Assembly: GCA_910587665.1 (NCBI GenBank)
Contig: CAJUMZ010000032.1
Span: forward strand, 1-20,711
From: an uncultured Muribaculum sp.
GTDB taxonomy: Bacteria > Bacteroidota > Bacteroidia > Bacteroidales > Muribaculaceae
Length of the DNA: 20,711 nucleotides
Direction of reading: 5' to 3'
In this document: positions 7,318 to 16,386 of the stretch, one piece after another
Layout: each line of letters begins with the position of its first letter
How positions within the stretch are numbered: the stretch's first letter is position 1
Translations under genes and position numbers: made by a program
The notes under the pieces: generated by a model
Seen by the model: only the letters and a program-made list of their open reading frames with translations
Told to the model about the DNA's origin: nothing
Database searches by the model: none

Positions 7318-10300
7318 TTAAAAAAAGCCTTTCCATCCATAAATTGAATATCTCGAATTTATTTCGTCATATTCAACATATTTTGAAATATTCCATTGAC
7401 TCTCTGAACAGACCGGATGTGCCTCAAAATCCCAACCATGCGTATGTCCATAGTATTCTTCTCTGGGATAATAGAATTTTTCAACGTATTTATTAAAATA
7501 CAAAAACGCTCTACGGCTGGCATCTATTTCAAACTTTTGGAATTTATGCTCGCCATTATGTTTTGATGCGCTGAGGATACTTGGCACCCCGACCATAAAA
7601 AGATATAGGGGACCAAAAGTCTGGCTTTGCAGATAATGTCCATACTCGTGCTGGAACAAAGAATTATTAGCATCAGCCCTAATTGTCGAGTTACCTATTA
7701 TATAGTTACCGATAGTCACCGCACTACCTATGCTATTTGTGCGGAGAACTGTCGCCCCATACGCCGTTGTCACATCCGTTACATTGCCAAATCTATTATA
7801 AGCATGGGAAGACAAAAATCCAAGTAATGTCTGAGGGAACTGCCATGTAAATCGAGAGAAAAGCTCCCAAGAACTTCCCCAAAATTTTTTATTACTATCA
7901 CTCAAATATAGCCCTTTCCATATATTAAAGGAATTTTGCACATGTGTCCAACCTGACTTAAAGACATTTTCTCCTTTAAAAGCACCCTTAAAAAAGCCAA
8001 TAAAAAAATCATCAAAGAAGAATAATTCACCCGAGCGGTCGGTATATTTCAAGGGATTATTAAGACAATATGAATATCGGTTATAGTTTTGAGGTGATTC
8101 GCTCTGTTGTACATATGGGTCAGGCGAGAGAAAACGACCGGTCATCGGGTCATAGAGACGCGCGTTCATATTTATCAGTCCAAACATAGGAAGGTGTTCA
8201 TGACCGCAGAAACCGCGTCCCAATACAAGAATTCGGACATCATTTGGGGCTAACGTTTCCGGATTTCGGATACGACCCCATGCATCATAACTTATAGGAG
8301 GCTGCAAGTATCTTACACCTGTAAATGGGTTGCTTTTAAATATAAGGTCGGCATCAACGACAGAAATTACACTCCCAAGATTATCCCTAATTATGTCATA
8401 ACGTTTCCATCCTTTTCCCGACTTATTAATCAATACCGCAGATGCAGTATAATAATCCCCGCCAATATAAAGCTTTTCCGTCGTGCCGTCGGACTTTACA
8501 TCTACCTCATAGCACCCGCCGAGATAATACCTTGTAAGAGAGTCCTTGCCTTCATAGGCTATATTCATGACTACGCGGTCGAACTTATCATTATAGATAA
8601 AATCTGCCTGATAGCCATTTTCAGCGATACGCAATGGTCGCCTGAAAGAGGAGTATTCGATTTCTTGCGCGACCGTCGGGAAATTCGGTACAGTAAATTC
8701 AGCGGATGTCATCATATACGGATTAGCACCACGCTCATACCTAAAAGTCCCTACATCGCTACGCCTCATAATATTCCCCTTTACGTCATAAGAGACAGCA
8801 TATGATTCCGTGCCGGTAAGCCGATCCAACTTATCATAAGTAAACGATTCTTTTACACCGGCAACATCGTTATTTCTCACAAGAAGATTGCCCGTATTAA
8901 GGTCATACTCATATGACTCCTTTAAAGGATAATGATCATTTCGATCAAGAGCTTTCAAGTACGAATCACTTACAGCAGATAAAATAATCTCCCTTTTTAC
9001 GGGGTATCCAAAATCATCATAGGTGTAAAAACGTTTCAAGGCTATTCCGGAATACACTTCCGTAGGCTTGCCAAATTCATTAACCCATCGGACATTATAT
9101 ATTATCGAGTCCATCGGTTCCTGACCGGAGATGCGGACTCTTGACAGACATCCCGATTTATAATCGTGGATCTCCGTCACAATCTTTCCGGAATCACTGC
9201 TATAATGTATTGTCTTTATATTGCCTCCTTCATAAGTATAGTCCCTCTGCAAAATTTTACTACGGTTGAACGCATTCCTTACCGTTTCCCTGCTGGACAC
9301 CACACGACCATATTTATCGTAAATAAATTGCTTTATGTATTTATCTGCATCGACTGCATCAAGATCGTTTTGTTTAGTATACATGTATCTTGCATAAAAA
9401 TCCGGGGCATTGATTATCCTTAACCTATTAAATTCATCATATGTATATACCGTAACCTTGTTATCAGCATCAATCTTTTTCGAGATATTTCCGTCATTGT
9501 CATACTCATATCGCGTAAGTCCATGAGAGGAATCCTTTTCACTGATTTTGCGGCGATATTTGTCATAAGTATATTCCACGGTAGGAGCAGCAAACGCAGC
9601 AATCCTGACAATCTGACCATCAGGAGCATAAATATATGCAACCGAACCTTCATCACCGGTTATCTCCACGAGTCGATCCATCACATCATACGTTTTCTTC
9701 TTTTTTACGCCGTTGACAGTCTCGGCAACAGACCGCCCTGAATATTCATATTTTGTAGTACGACCGGTAGCTTCTTCCTTTGAGACCAAACGATTGAACA
9801 TATCATAGCCATATACATTCCAGTTGGGAGTCGCGCCTGATACATGAGGCAGTGATTCTTTCTTCAGATTTCCAAAAGTATCATATTCCTTCCGGATCAT
9901 TATTTTTAAATTAACAAATGAAGCCATTATAGTGCTATTCCCGGCTTCACGGTTCAAGGCATCATAATAAACGGTTTTTTGGGGCTTACCCATCATTTCA
10001 GTCTCAACCGCATAAAGCCCATAATCGTAAGAGCCACTCCACCTATAAGTTTTAGTCAAGGTGGTACTATCGGGATATATACGCTTTATCTCCCGATGCA
10101 TTGCATCATAGGAATATGTTGTCATGCCACCTCTATAATCCTTTACCGTGGCAAGATTACCCATCTGATTATAATAATATTCATTTACAAGCCCGAGGGG
10201 ATCTGTCTTTCTGATCACACGACCGTATAAATCATATCCATATAAAGTCTTCTGCTCTTTGGTTCCGGAATACAATTTTATACTTTCACTTAACACATTA

Positions 10301-13300
10301 CCGTAAGTGTCATAGCTGTAAACAGTATTTTTGACCTGATTACCATCCTTATATTCAACCTTTACGTAGGGATTACGACGAGCATGTGCAGGTATATATA
10401 ACCGCTCCGAAAAAGACTCATCTTTTATGGTGACAGTTCTTGTCATGTCAACAAGGAAGCCCAAGTTATATCCATCAGCAACCCTGCTTTCCGATGAATA
10501 TTTATTTTTTACTAAAATGGAGCTTCCATCATCAAAAGTTGTACATTCTTCCACAGGATAGCCGAAATCATCATAGGAATAGGCAGTCAGGATAGCATTG
10601 TTTTTCAGTAGGTCTTCCTCCCGCTTCGTCATCAACAATGCTTTTGCAATTTTATTCTGAGCCACCTCCACTTTATAGGTAGACAGGATTTTTCGCTCAG
10701 GGGAAGATTCTTCTTCAAGTACGCCGAAATTATATGGATCATACTTACATACATAAGTCAAATTACGTTCATCTCGGCATCTGATTTCATCAAAACCCTG
10801 AAATCCACGACCTTGTCGGTGAAATACAGCGTTAACATAATTGTACTGTTTACTTCCTTGTGACAATCCATCTACATAAACAGAAGACCGTGTAAGAATC
10901 TCCACCCCATCATTTATGCTGACATACGGATAATTCAAACTGACACCCTTCTCATGAGAAAGATCGTTATCGCCAAGACGTTCATAAAAATTGTGTTCTA
11001 TAACTCCGAGACTGTTTATCATACAGGTAAGAAGCCTATCCTTGTATCCACTTCGTGTATAAGTATATTTTGTAATCTCTCCATCTTTCAAGAATATCAA
11101 TTGGACATGTGACCCAAACGAATTAATATCGGCAGGAACAAGAATGCCTTTTGATGCCGAATAGTCCTCACCGATAGCTGTCGACGAAATACCGGTGCCA
11201 TTACTCAGGAATGTATCAAAACGCGCGCTTCTGTAATTTATAAGATCGCATCGGCCGTCTCCATTTATATCCTGAGCTATAAAACCGGTAAAAACAGAGT
11301 CATCATTCTTGACTATCCGCGTTTCCTCCTTATCAAAGTCGCAATTGCCGCAGGATCTGTGCATAGTCCAGTATCCACCACCTATTACACTTGAAGGAGA
11401 CACCATTATATCCACCAGTCCGTCACCGTTCACGTCTCCTGCCAATAATTGACGGTTCTCCAACCTAAGCCTGTTGATTTCACCGTATGTCCCCACTCTC
11501 CTTCCATTATAGATACCGCCTGACTTGTCAAAGGTATATATATGCAAGCCGTCAGCGTTAATGTGGCATAAATCAGTTTTTCCATCACCATTGTAATCAA
11601 ATACCAATAACTTATCCGACCTATTGGATGCGTCTGTAGCATCAGCCTGTCGAGTGCCGGTAAAGATATAGGTAAACTTAAACAGATTTTTTTCGAAACG
11701 CACCTTTCCGTCATTCAAATCAAAAATATAACAGCATGACTGTCGTGAGGAATCGCCAAGCGGGCTGTCAACAGAAACGCCTAATATTTCCATTTTTCCG
11801 TCACCATCGAAATCTCCGGCATAGTAAAACTTTGGATGAATACTCTTAGCACCCTTTGCATCCTCAATCAATGTTTTAAAATTAAACGTGAATGTATTGA
11901 ACAGTCGCAATGTCCCACCGGGAGCCGGGGAATACACCTTAAAAACGACCTTGTCATTATCTCCATCAGCATAATTGTTTACTTTAACGAGATAATCTTT
12001 CCCGCTACCCGATAAATCTGCCGGAAATATATCTATAAATCCTCTCTCTACATTGATATTTGCGACGGGATTAGTGTATGACGACTGAATTGACGGATAG
12101 ACATATATTTTCTCTTCGAAATTATCATAATAATTATCGAAACGATGCTCGGAATGACGAAATGCGGTAGAATGCCTGTAATGTTGCCAATAAGGGGTCT
12201 TGTTAGGAAATACCACTATGCCATCAGACTCTTTCCCATAATTAATTTTCCCCCTTGCAACCCTAATGGCATTCGGCGCATCAAATTTATAATAAGTACC
12301 AAGAGTCGTTTTATCCGAAGTATAATATGCCAATGTTGAATCCGTTCCATAATACAAGCTTATTGGATTATAAGCCTTTAATGATGACCGGAATTCAATT
12401 TTAGACAATAACGATGAATTATTTTTTACTGTATAACTTAAATAATATTCCCCTATTATTTCATTGCCAAATCGGCACTCTATACTGTTCAATCGTTTTT
12501 TCAGAGTAGTCTTTACTCCGCCGGAATAACCAATCTGCGGATCAGGTCGATCTGAACTATAACGAAATGCAACCCTACAATTATTATAATTATTATAGTA
12601 TATGCTTGTTATATAATAAAAATTATCGGTCAAATCATAAGTGTAATTTATTATATTACCATTGAGGTCATGCAATGAAGTAATCGGATATGCCGCTTTT
12701 GAATCTACATTTGACTTATAGCCATACACTCCTTTATTTCCATCGGGATAAAACACTTCAAAATATTTTATAATGTCTCCCGAACAGTATCCTTTCACTT
12801 TAATATTTCCCGTTTCTGTTTCATAATACTGTTCTGATGTCGTAGAAGAATAGCATATCAATCTCATCCCATCAAGAAAAAGAGCATCATCCTTTTTTAA
12901 AGAAACGCCATCAGCAACTCCGTCATAATACAGACTCTTGTTGCCACGGGTAATCATCGACAAACCATTAATAGTCCATCCAGTCCCAACAACTGAATTT
13001 CCAAGCTGACTATTATAATACAATGATAACGAGGGTTGATGTCCGTTAAGCCCGGAATATACATCAATAGGGACACTATAAGTCTTTGCTCCATAGGGTG
13101 TAGTCCCGGAGATAATCGTAATCTGTCCGGGTTCTTTTGACTTATCAGGCACAAAAGATACCGGCATAGAAGAAGCCTTCGTAATAGCATTATCTCCCGA
13201 CACCTTATCATCTGGCTTGACCAATTTATCAGTGCCAATACTTCCGTCGTCAACACTTACAGGTTGAGGATAGAGGATATTTCTGATCGAATCTTCGTAT

Positions 13301-13413
13301 TGCTCATATTGCTCATCGGTCCAATTTTCAAACACATCATCGCTTATTTGTGAATGAGCATTTTCAGATAAGAAAAACAGCCCTGCTACTACGTATATTA
13401 TATAATTTTTCAT
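7318..13413 (-). CDS. Giant secreted SpvB/FG-GAP/RHS repeat protein with C-terminal HEYGH metallopeptidase-like tip
   Basis: The 2031-residue product has a signal peptide (1-22, AHSQ). The SpvB-like N-terminal module (about 95-300) includes YSVPIDVYSGLNGHQPSLSL and VGTGWTINGLSMITR. Four Ca-binding FG-GAP/VCBS-type repeats follow (FDGDGK, FDYNGDGKTD, GDVNGDGLVD and QDINGDGRCD, at roughly residues 528, 605, 660 and 713). YD repeats fill about 840-1700, and the RHS-associated core motif (RLYDPMTGRFLSPDPY, then NPLKYTDRSGE) lies at about 1749-1796. RHS shells of this type enclose a toxic C-terminus. Here the last 235 residues carry HEYGH (His1922, Glu1923, His1926), with Glu1962 in KFEIDAS as a possible third zinc ligand. 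The core motif has RSG where PSG is usual. The gene lies 17 bases after the T9SS-domain gene in one operon. Whether the protein is a toxin, adhesin or surface antigen is inferred, not shown. Confidence 0.9.
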   Translation of the reverse strand: MKNYIIYVVAGLFFLSENAHSQISDDVFENWTDEQYEQYEDSIRNILYPQPVSVDDGSIGTDKLVKPDDKVSGDNAITKASSMPVSFVPDKSKEPGQITIISGTTPYGAKTYSVPIDVYSGLNGHQPSLSLYYNSQLGNSVVGTGWTINGLSMITRGNKSLYYDGVADGVSLKKDDALFLDGMRLICYSSTTSEQYYETETGNIKVKGYCSGDIIKYFEVFYPDGNKGVYGYKSNVDSKAAYPITSLHDLNGNIINYTYDLTDNFYYITSIYYNNYNNCRVAFRYSSDRPDPQIGYSGGVKTTLKKRLNSIECRFGNEIIGEYYLSYTVKNNSSLLSKIEFRSSLKAYNPISLYYGTDSTLAYYTSDKTTLGTYYKFDAPNAIRVARGKINYGKESDGIVVFPNKTPYWQHYRHSTAFRHSEHRFDNYYDNFEEKIYVYPSIQSSYTNPVANINVERGFIDIFPADLSGSGKDYLVKVNNYADGDNDKVVFKVYSPAPGGTLRLFNTFTFNFKTLIEDAKGAKSIHPKFYYAGDFDGDGKMEILGVSVDSPLGDSSRQSCCYIFDLNDGKVRFEKNLFKFTYIFTGTRQADATDASNRSDKLLVFDYNGDGKTDLCHINADGLHIYTFDKSGGIYNGRRVGTYGEINRLRLENRQLLAGDVNGDGLVDIMVSPSSVIGGGYWTMHRSCGNCDFDKEETRIVKNDDSVFTGFIAQDINGDGRCDLINYRSARFDTFLSNGTGISSTAIGEDYSASKGILVPADINSFGSHVQLIFLKDGEITKYTYTRSGYKDRLLTCMINSLGVIEHNFYERLGDNDLSHEKGVSLNYPYVSINDGVEILTRSSVYVDGLSQGSKQYNYVNAVFHRQGRGFQGFDEIRCRDERNLTYVCKYDPYNFGVLEEESSPERKILSTYKVEVAQNKIAKALLMTKREEDLLKNNAILTAYSYDDFGYPVEECTTFDDGSSILVKNKYSSESRVADGYNLGFLVDMTRTVTIKDESFSERLYIPAHARRNPYVKVEYKDGNQVKNTVYSYDTYGNVLSESIKLYSGTKEQKTLYGYDLYGRVIRKTDPLGLVNEYYYNQMGNLATVKDYRGGMTTYSYDAMHREIKRIYPDSTTLTKTYRWSGSYDYGLYAVETEMMGKPQKTVYYDALNREAGNSTIMASFVNLKIMIRKEYDTFGNLKKESLPHVSGATPNWNVYGYDMFNRLVSKEEATGRTTKYEYSGRSVAETVNGVKKKKTYDVMDRLVEITGDEGSVAYIYAPDGQIVRIAAFAAPTVEYTYDKYRRKISEKDSSHGLTRYEYDNDGNISKKIDADNKVTVYTYDEFNRLRIINAPDFYARYMYTKQNDLDAVDADKYIKQFIYDKYGRVVSSRETVRNAFNRSKILQRDYTYEGGNIKTIHYSSDSGKIVTEIHDYKSGCLSRVRISGQEPMDSIIYNVRWVNEFGKPTEVYSGIALKRFYTYDDFGYPVKREIILSAVSDSYLKALDRNDHYPLKESYEYDLNTGNLLVRNNDVAGVKESFTYDKLDRLTGTESYAVSYDVKGNIMRRSDVGTFRYERGANPYMMTSAEFTVPNFPTVAQEIEYSSFRRPLRIAENGYQADFIYNDKFDRVVMNIAYEGKDSLTRYYLGGCYEVDVKSDGTTEKLYIGGDYYTASAVLINKSGKGWKRYDIIRDNLGSVISVVDADLIFKSNPFTGVRYLQPPISYDAWGRIRNPETLAPNDVRILVLGRGFCGHEHLPMFGLINMNARLYDPMTGRFLSPDPYVQQSESPQNYNRYSYCLNNPLKYTDRSGELFFFDDFFIGFFKGAFKGENVFKSGWTHVQNSFNIWKGLYLSDSNKKFWGSSWELFSRFTWQFPQTLLGFLSSHAYNRFGNVTDVTTAYGATVLRTNSIGSAVTIGNYIIGNSTIRADANNSLFQHEYGHYLQSQTFGPLYLFMVGVPSILSASKHNGEHKFQKFEIDASRRAFLYFNKYVEKFYYPREEYYGHTHGWDFEAHPVCSESQWNISKYVEYDEINSRYSIYGWKGFF

Positions 13414-13430
13414 ATTGGCTAAGTTTTAGA

Positions 13431-13853
13431 TTATTCCTTAATTATACGCACAACTTTCATGGCATCTCCATTGGATACGTTCAGCAAATAGACCCCCGGT
13501 CTAAATGAGCTCAAATCAAATGTCATTGTTTCAGATAGCGGATATTCCACAAGTAGGATTCCTGACATATCAAAAAGCCTTGCAAATCCACTTTCTGAAT
13601 TTAGCCCTGATACAGTCACGTTAACAATCCCTTGGGTGGGGTTAGGTGAATAAGTTATTTTTAACTCATTCAACATTTCGGAAACATCTGTACTTTGATT
13701 CTGAGGCGCGCTGGAACGACTTAGTACAACATTGCGGCTTATGCGATTTCCAGAAGCATCATAATCATATGAAACTTTAACAACAGAATTGCCTGCAAAA
13801 CATATGAAAATGCAAGTTGCCGCAATCAACAGTGATTTTAAGGAGTGAGGCAT
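13431..13853 (-). CDS. Short secreted protein with one YD motif and a T9SS type A sorting domain
   Basis: The 140-residue product has a signal peptide (about 1-20), a single RHS-like motif SYDYDASGNRISR (28-40), a short polar linker, and a complete type IX secretion C-terminal domain (about 65-140). The domain shows the hallmarks YSPNPTQG, LFDMSGILL, and FRPGVYLLNVSNG followed by KVVRI. Type IX CTDs direct proteins across the outer membrane and are normally fused to large cargo. Here the cargo is almost absent, and the giant RHS protein encoded 17 bases downstream carries no CTD of its own. The pair may therefore work together, or the small protein may be the remnant of a larger RHS gene. It is the first gene of the leftward operon, with a promoter candidate about 35-66 bases upstream of its ATG. 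Confidence 0.85.
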   Translation of the reverse strand: MPHSLKSLLIAATCIFICFAGNSVVKVSYDYDASGNRISRNVVLSRSSAPQNQSTDVSEMLNELKITYSPNPTQGIVNVTVSGLNSESGFARLFDMSGILLVEYPLSETMTFDLSSFRPGVYLLNVSNGDAMKVVRIIKE

Positions 13854-13887
13854 AATGATTGATTTTATGTGATTTTGGCGATTTTTA

Positions 13888-13919
13888 CAAATATATGTAA
13901 CTTTTAGGAGAATTGCAAG
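13888..13919 (-). promoter_or_regulatory. Bacteroidota-type promoter for the leftward RHS operon
   Basis: On the minus strand TATATTTG (complement of 13888-13895) matches TAnnTTTG exactly. A CTTG (complement of 13916-13919, three of four to TTTG) lies 20 bp upstream of it. Transcription would begin near 13881, giving a leader of about 28 bases before the ATG at 13853. No other promoter of this quality was seen between the genes of the operon. Confidence 0.6.
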
Positions 13920-14052
13920 AAGAATTTGAAATAATTTGAATTATATCGCAAAGGGTTACATTTTGCCGTAGATTTATCGCACAATATTACAATCGGTGTG
14001 CAAAAATGACATTTTTAGCGCAAAAAGAAAACTCATTTATAAAAAGATTGTT

Positions 14053-14060
14053 TATCTTTG
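14053..14060 (+). promoter_or_regulatory. Promoter -7 box for the XRE-cupin/acyl-CoA synthetase/pro operon
   Basis: TATCTTTG is an exact TAnnTTTG match, 52 bases before the ATG at 14113. No TTTG is found at the expected distance upstream, so the -33 element is weak or absent. Strength may depend on an activator, possibly the XRE-cupin protein itself (inference). Confidence 0.5.
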
Positions 14061-14112
14061 CGACTGATCGAGAGTTAAAATTATTTAGAACAACGAAATT
14101 TATCTAAGGTAT

Positions 14113-14664
14113 ATGGATCATATAAAAGAGGTCGCCAAAAGGATGAAGGGACTGCGCGACGCCGTTGACATGACGGTGGCAGAAATGGCGGCAGAGTGTG
14201 AAATAGACCCCGCGCTCCTTGAGGCATATGAGAGCGGAACGACCGATATTCCCGTGAGTTTTCTACATCGCCTTGCCACGACATTCGGCGTGGAGCTCAC
14301 GGCACTTCTTTTCGGCGAGGAGCCGAAGATGAACTCATATTATGTGACCCGCGCCGGAAAAGGGGTAAAGGTAGAGCGCACAAAGGCTTACAGCTATCAG
14401 GACCTTGCCGCAGGATTTCAGCACAGGCTCATGGCTCCGTTTATAGTGACGGTGGAGCCGGCCGCCCCCGACACCAAAATGACGCTCAACACCCACGACG
14501 GGCACGAGTTCAACTATGTGCTTGAGGGAGAGCTTGAGATTTCGGTCGCAGGAAAGGCAATCACGCTCCATGAGGGCGACAGCATAATGTTTGACGCACG
14601 CCGTGAGCACGGTCTGCGCGCAATCGGCGACAAGGCGGTAAAACTCATCGCCATCATATCCTGA
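14113..14664 (+). CDS. XRE-family transcriptional regulator with C-terminal cupin domain
   Basis: The 183-residue protein has a helix-turn-helix of the Cro/XRE type (about 8-66, with MTVAEMAAECEIDPALLEAYESG covering recognition and turn) and a cupin_2 barrel (about 112-182). Cupin motif 1 reads THDGHEFNYVLEGELEISVAG and includes candidate metal ligands His128 and His131; motif 2 is GDSIMFDARREHGLRA with His166. Regulators of this layout bind a small metabolite in the cupin and control adjacent metabolic genes. It lies 38 bases upstream of, and in the same direction as, an acyl-CoA synthetase, which makes that gene its likely target. The effector cannot be told from the sequence. Confidence 0.9.
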   Translation: MDHIKEVAKRMKGLRDAVDMTVAEMAAECEIDPALLEAYESGTTDIPVSFLHRLATTFGVELTALLFGEEPKMNSYYVTRAGKGVKVERTKAYSYQDLAAGFQHRLMAPFIVTVEPAAPDTKMTLNTHDGHEFNYVLEGELEISVAGKAITLHEGDSIMFDARREHGLRAIGDKAVKLIAIIS

Positions 14665-14702
14665 CCAAACGATTCACACTACAGTCTATAATACACAGCA
14701 AT

Positions 14703-16370
14703 ATGCTTGAAAAATTTCTTGATAAGACCAAGTTTGAGTCCTATGAGGACTTTATGGAAAATTTTCACGTCAATGTGCCGGAAGATTTCAATTTCGGCTA
14801 TGACGTGGTAGATGCCTGGGCAGAGAAAGAGCCTGACAAACCCGCCTTGCTATGGACCAACGACAAGGGCGAGAAGATACAGTTTACATTTGCCGACATA
14901 AAGCGCGAGAGCGACAAGACAGCGTCATTCCTACAGTCACTCGGTATCGGCCGGGGCGACATGGTTATGCTCATCCTGAAGCGCCATTACCAGTTCTGGT
15001 TCTCGATTATCGCGCTTCATAAGCTCGGGGCGACCGTGATCCCCGCCACCCATCTTCTCACGGAAAAGGATATCGTGTACCGCTGCAAGATGGCTGGAAT
15101 AAAGGCTATCATCTGCACGGGCGACAAGGTGGTCATCGACCATATAGAAAAGGCTATGCCCGACTGCCCTACGGTGAAATCGCTTATCTCGACAGGTCCG
15201 ATAGTGCCGGAAGGATGGTATGACTTCAACAAGTCGATCGACGCGGCGAAACCGTTTACTCGCCCGGAGAAAGTCAACACCAACGACGACATATCGCTGC
15301 TATACTTCACCTCGGGCACTACAGGTGAGCCCAAGATGGTGGCACATGATTTCACCTATCCGCTCGGGCACATTATAACCGCAAGTTATTGGCACAATCT
15401 TACCGAGGACAGCCTTCACCTCACCCTTGCCGACACAGGCTGGGGCAAGGCTGTGTGGGGTAAGCTCTACGGACAGTGGATCGCCGGGGCAAACGTGTTT
15501 GTATATGACTTCGAGAAATTCGAGCCGGTAGATGTGCTGCACATGATCCACAACTACGGCATCACATCCTTCTGCGCGCCTCCTACGGTGTTCCGCTTCC
15601 TTATACGTGAGGATCTCTCTAAATTTGACCTCTCGACATTGAAATACTGCACCATCGCCGGCGAGGCTCTCAACCCGAAGGTATACGAGGAATGGCTGAA
15701 ACTTACCGGCATAAAGCTGATGGAAGGATTCGGGCAGACAGAGACCACCCTTACCATAGCCACCTACCCCTGGCTTGAACCGAAACCGGGCTCGATGGGA
15801 AAGAAAGGACCGCAATATGACATAGACCTGATCGCTCCCGACGGCCGCCCCGTGGAGGATGGAGAGCAAGGGGAGATCGTGGTGCGCACCCACGGCAAAA
15901 AACCGTTGGGGCTGTTCAAGGAATATCTCCACGACCCGGAACTGACATATGCCGCCTACCACGACGACATCTACCACACGGGCGACGTGGCATGGCGCGA
16001 CGAAGACGGCTACTTCTGGTTTGTCGGAAGGACCGACGATGTCATCAAATCGTCGGGCTACCGCATCGGCCCGTTTGAAGTAGAGAGTGCCCTTATGACC
16101 CATCCTGCCGTGGTCGAATGCGCGATCACCGGTGTCCCCGACGACATACGCGGACAGGTGGTAAAAGCCACCATCGTGCTCGCCAAGGATTATATCGAAC
16201 GCGCCGAGCAGTCAGCCGAAGAGCTTATCAAGGAAATACAGAATCATGTAAAACGCGTGACTGCGCCATACAAATATCCCCGCATAGTGGAATTTGTAAA
16301 AGAGCTTCCGAAGACCATAAGCGGAAAGATAAGACGTGTCGCCATCCGTGACAACAAAAAAGAGAAATAA
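14703..16370 (+). CDS. AMP-forming acyl-CoA synthetase (medium/short-chain type)
   Basis: The 555-residue enzyme activates a carboxylic acid with ATP to an acyl-adenylate and transfers it to CoA in the cytoplasm. All core signatures of the adenylate-forming (ANL) superfamily are present: the phosphate loop TSGTTGEPK (203-211), FGQTETT (343-349), YHTGD with Asp428, GRTDDVIKSSGYRIGP (442-457), and the C-terminal catalytic Lys542 in PKTISGKIRR. The stretch DTGWGKAVWGKLYGQW (244-259) is reminiscent of the medium-chain ACSM/butyryl-CoA synthetase group rather than acetyl-CoA synthetase; the exact substrate is unknown. It follows the XRE-cupin regulator by 38 bases and precedes proB by 16 bases, so it is probably transcribed with both. 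Length is normal for the family and no key residue is missing. Confidence 0.9.
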   Translation: MLEKFLDKTKFESYEDFMENFHVNVPEDFNFGYDVVDAWAEKEPDKPALLWTNDKGEKIQFTFADIKRESDKTASFLQSLGIGRGDMVMLILKRHYQFWFSIIALHKLGATVIPATHLLTEKDIVYRCKMAGIKAIICTGDKVVIDHIEKAMPDCPTVKSLISTGPIVPEGWYDFNKSIDAAKPFTRPEKVNTNDDISLLYFTSGTTGEPKMVAHDFTYPLGHIITASYWHNLTEDSLHLTLADTGWGKAVWGKLYGQWIAGANVFVYDFEKFEPVDVLHMIHNYGITSFCAPPTVFRFLIREDLSKFDLSTLKYCTIAGEALNPKVYEEWLKLTGIKLMEGFGQTETTLTIATYPWLEPKPGSMGKKGPQYDIDLIAPDGRPVEDGEQGEIVVRTHGKKPLGLFKEYLHDPELTYAAYHDDIYHTGDVAWRDEDGYFWFVGRTDDVIKSSGYRIGPFEVESALMTHPAVVECAITGVPDDIRGQVVKATIVLAKDYIERAEQSAEELIKEIQNHVKRVTAPYKYPRIVEFVKELPKTISGKIRRVAIRDNKKEK

Positions 16371-16386
16371 CCGTTGTCTAAGATAT

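Larger units (their letters stand above)
13854..14112. other. Divergent intergenic region between the RHS operon and the XRE-cupin operon
   Basis: This 259 bp AT-rich gap separates two divergent transcription units and carries promoter candidates in both directions (13888-13919 minus, 14053-14060 plus). AATTTGAA occurs twice at about 13923-13940. I see no tRNA, terminator or small gene. It also seems to be the border between the accessory and core-like halves of the window. Confidence 0.6.

Noticed and set aside
13970..13984. GATTTATCGCAC resembles the inverted-repeat core of the IS4 element
   Set aside because: Only about 10 bases agree, there is no partner repeat and no transposase remnant nearby.
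13854..14112. Small RNA, tRNA or riboswitch in the divergent gap
   Set aside because: No cloverleaf, conserved aptamer pattern or stable hairpin with a T-tract was found; promoters explain the visible motifs.
15300..16103. Long open frame (267 codons) on the minus strand inside the acyl-CoA synthetase gene
   Set aside because: It is fully antisense to a gene with all family motifs, and its translation shows no domain or compositional sense. Such open antisense frames are common in G/C-ending codon use.
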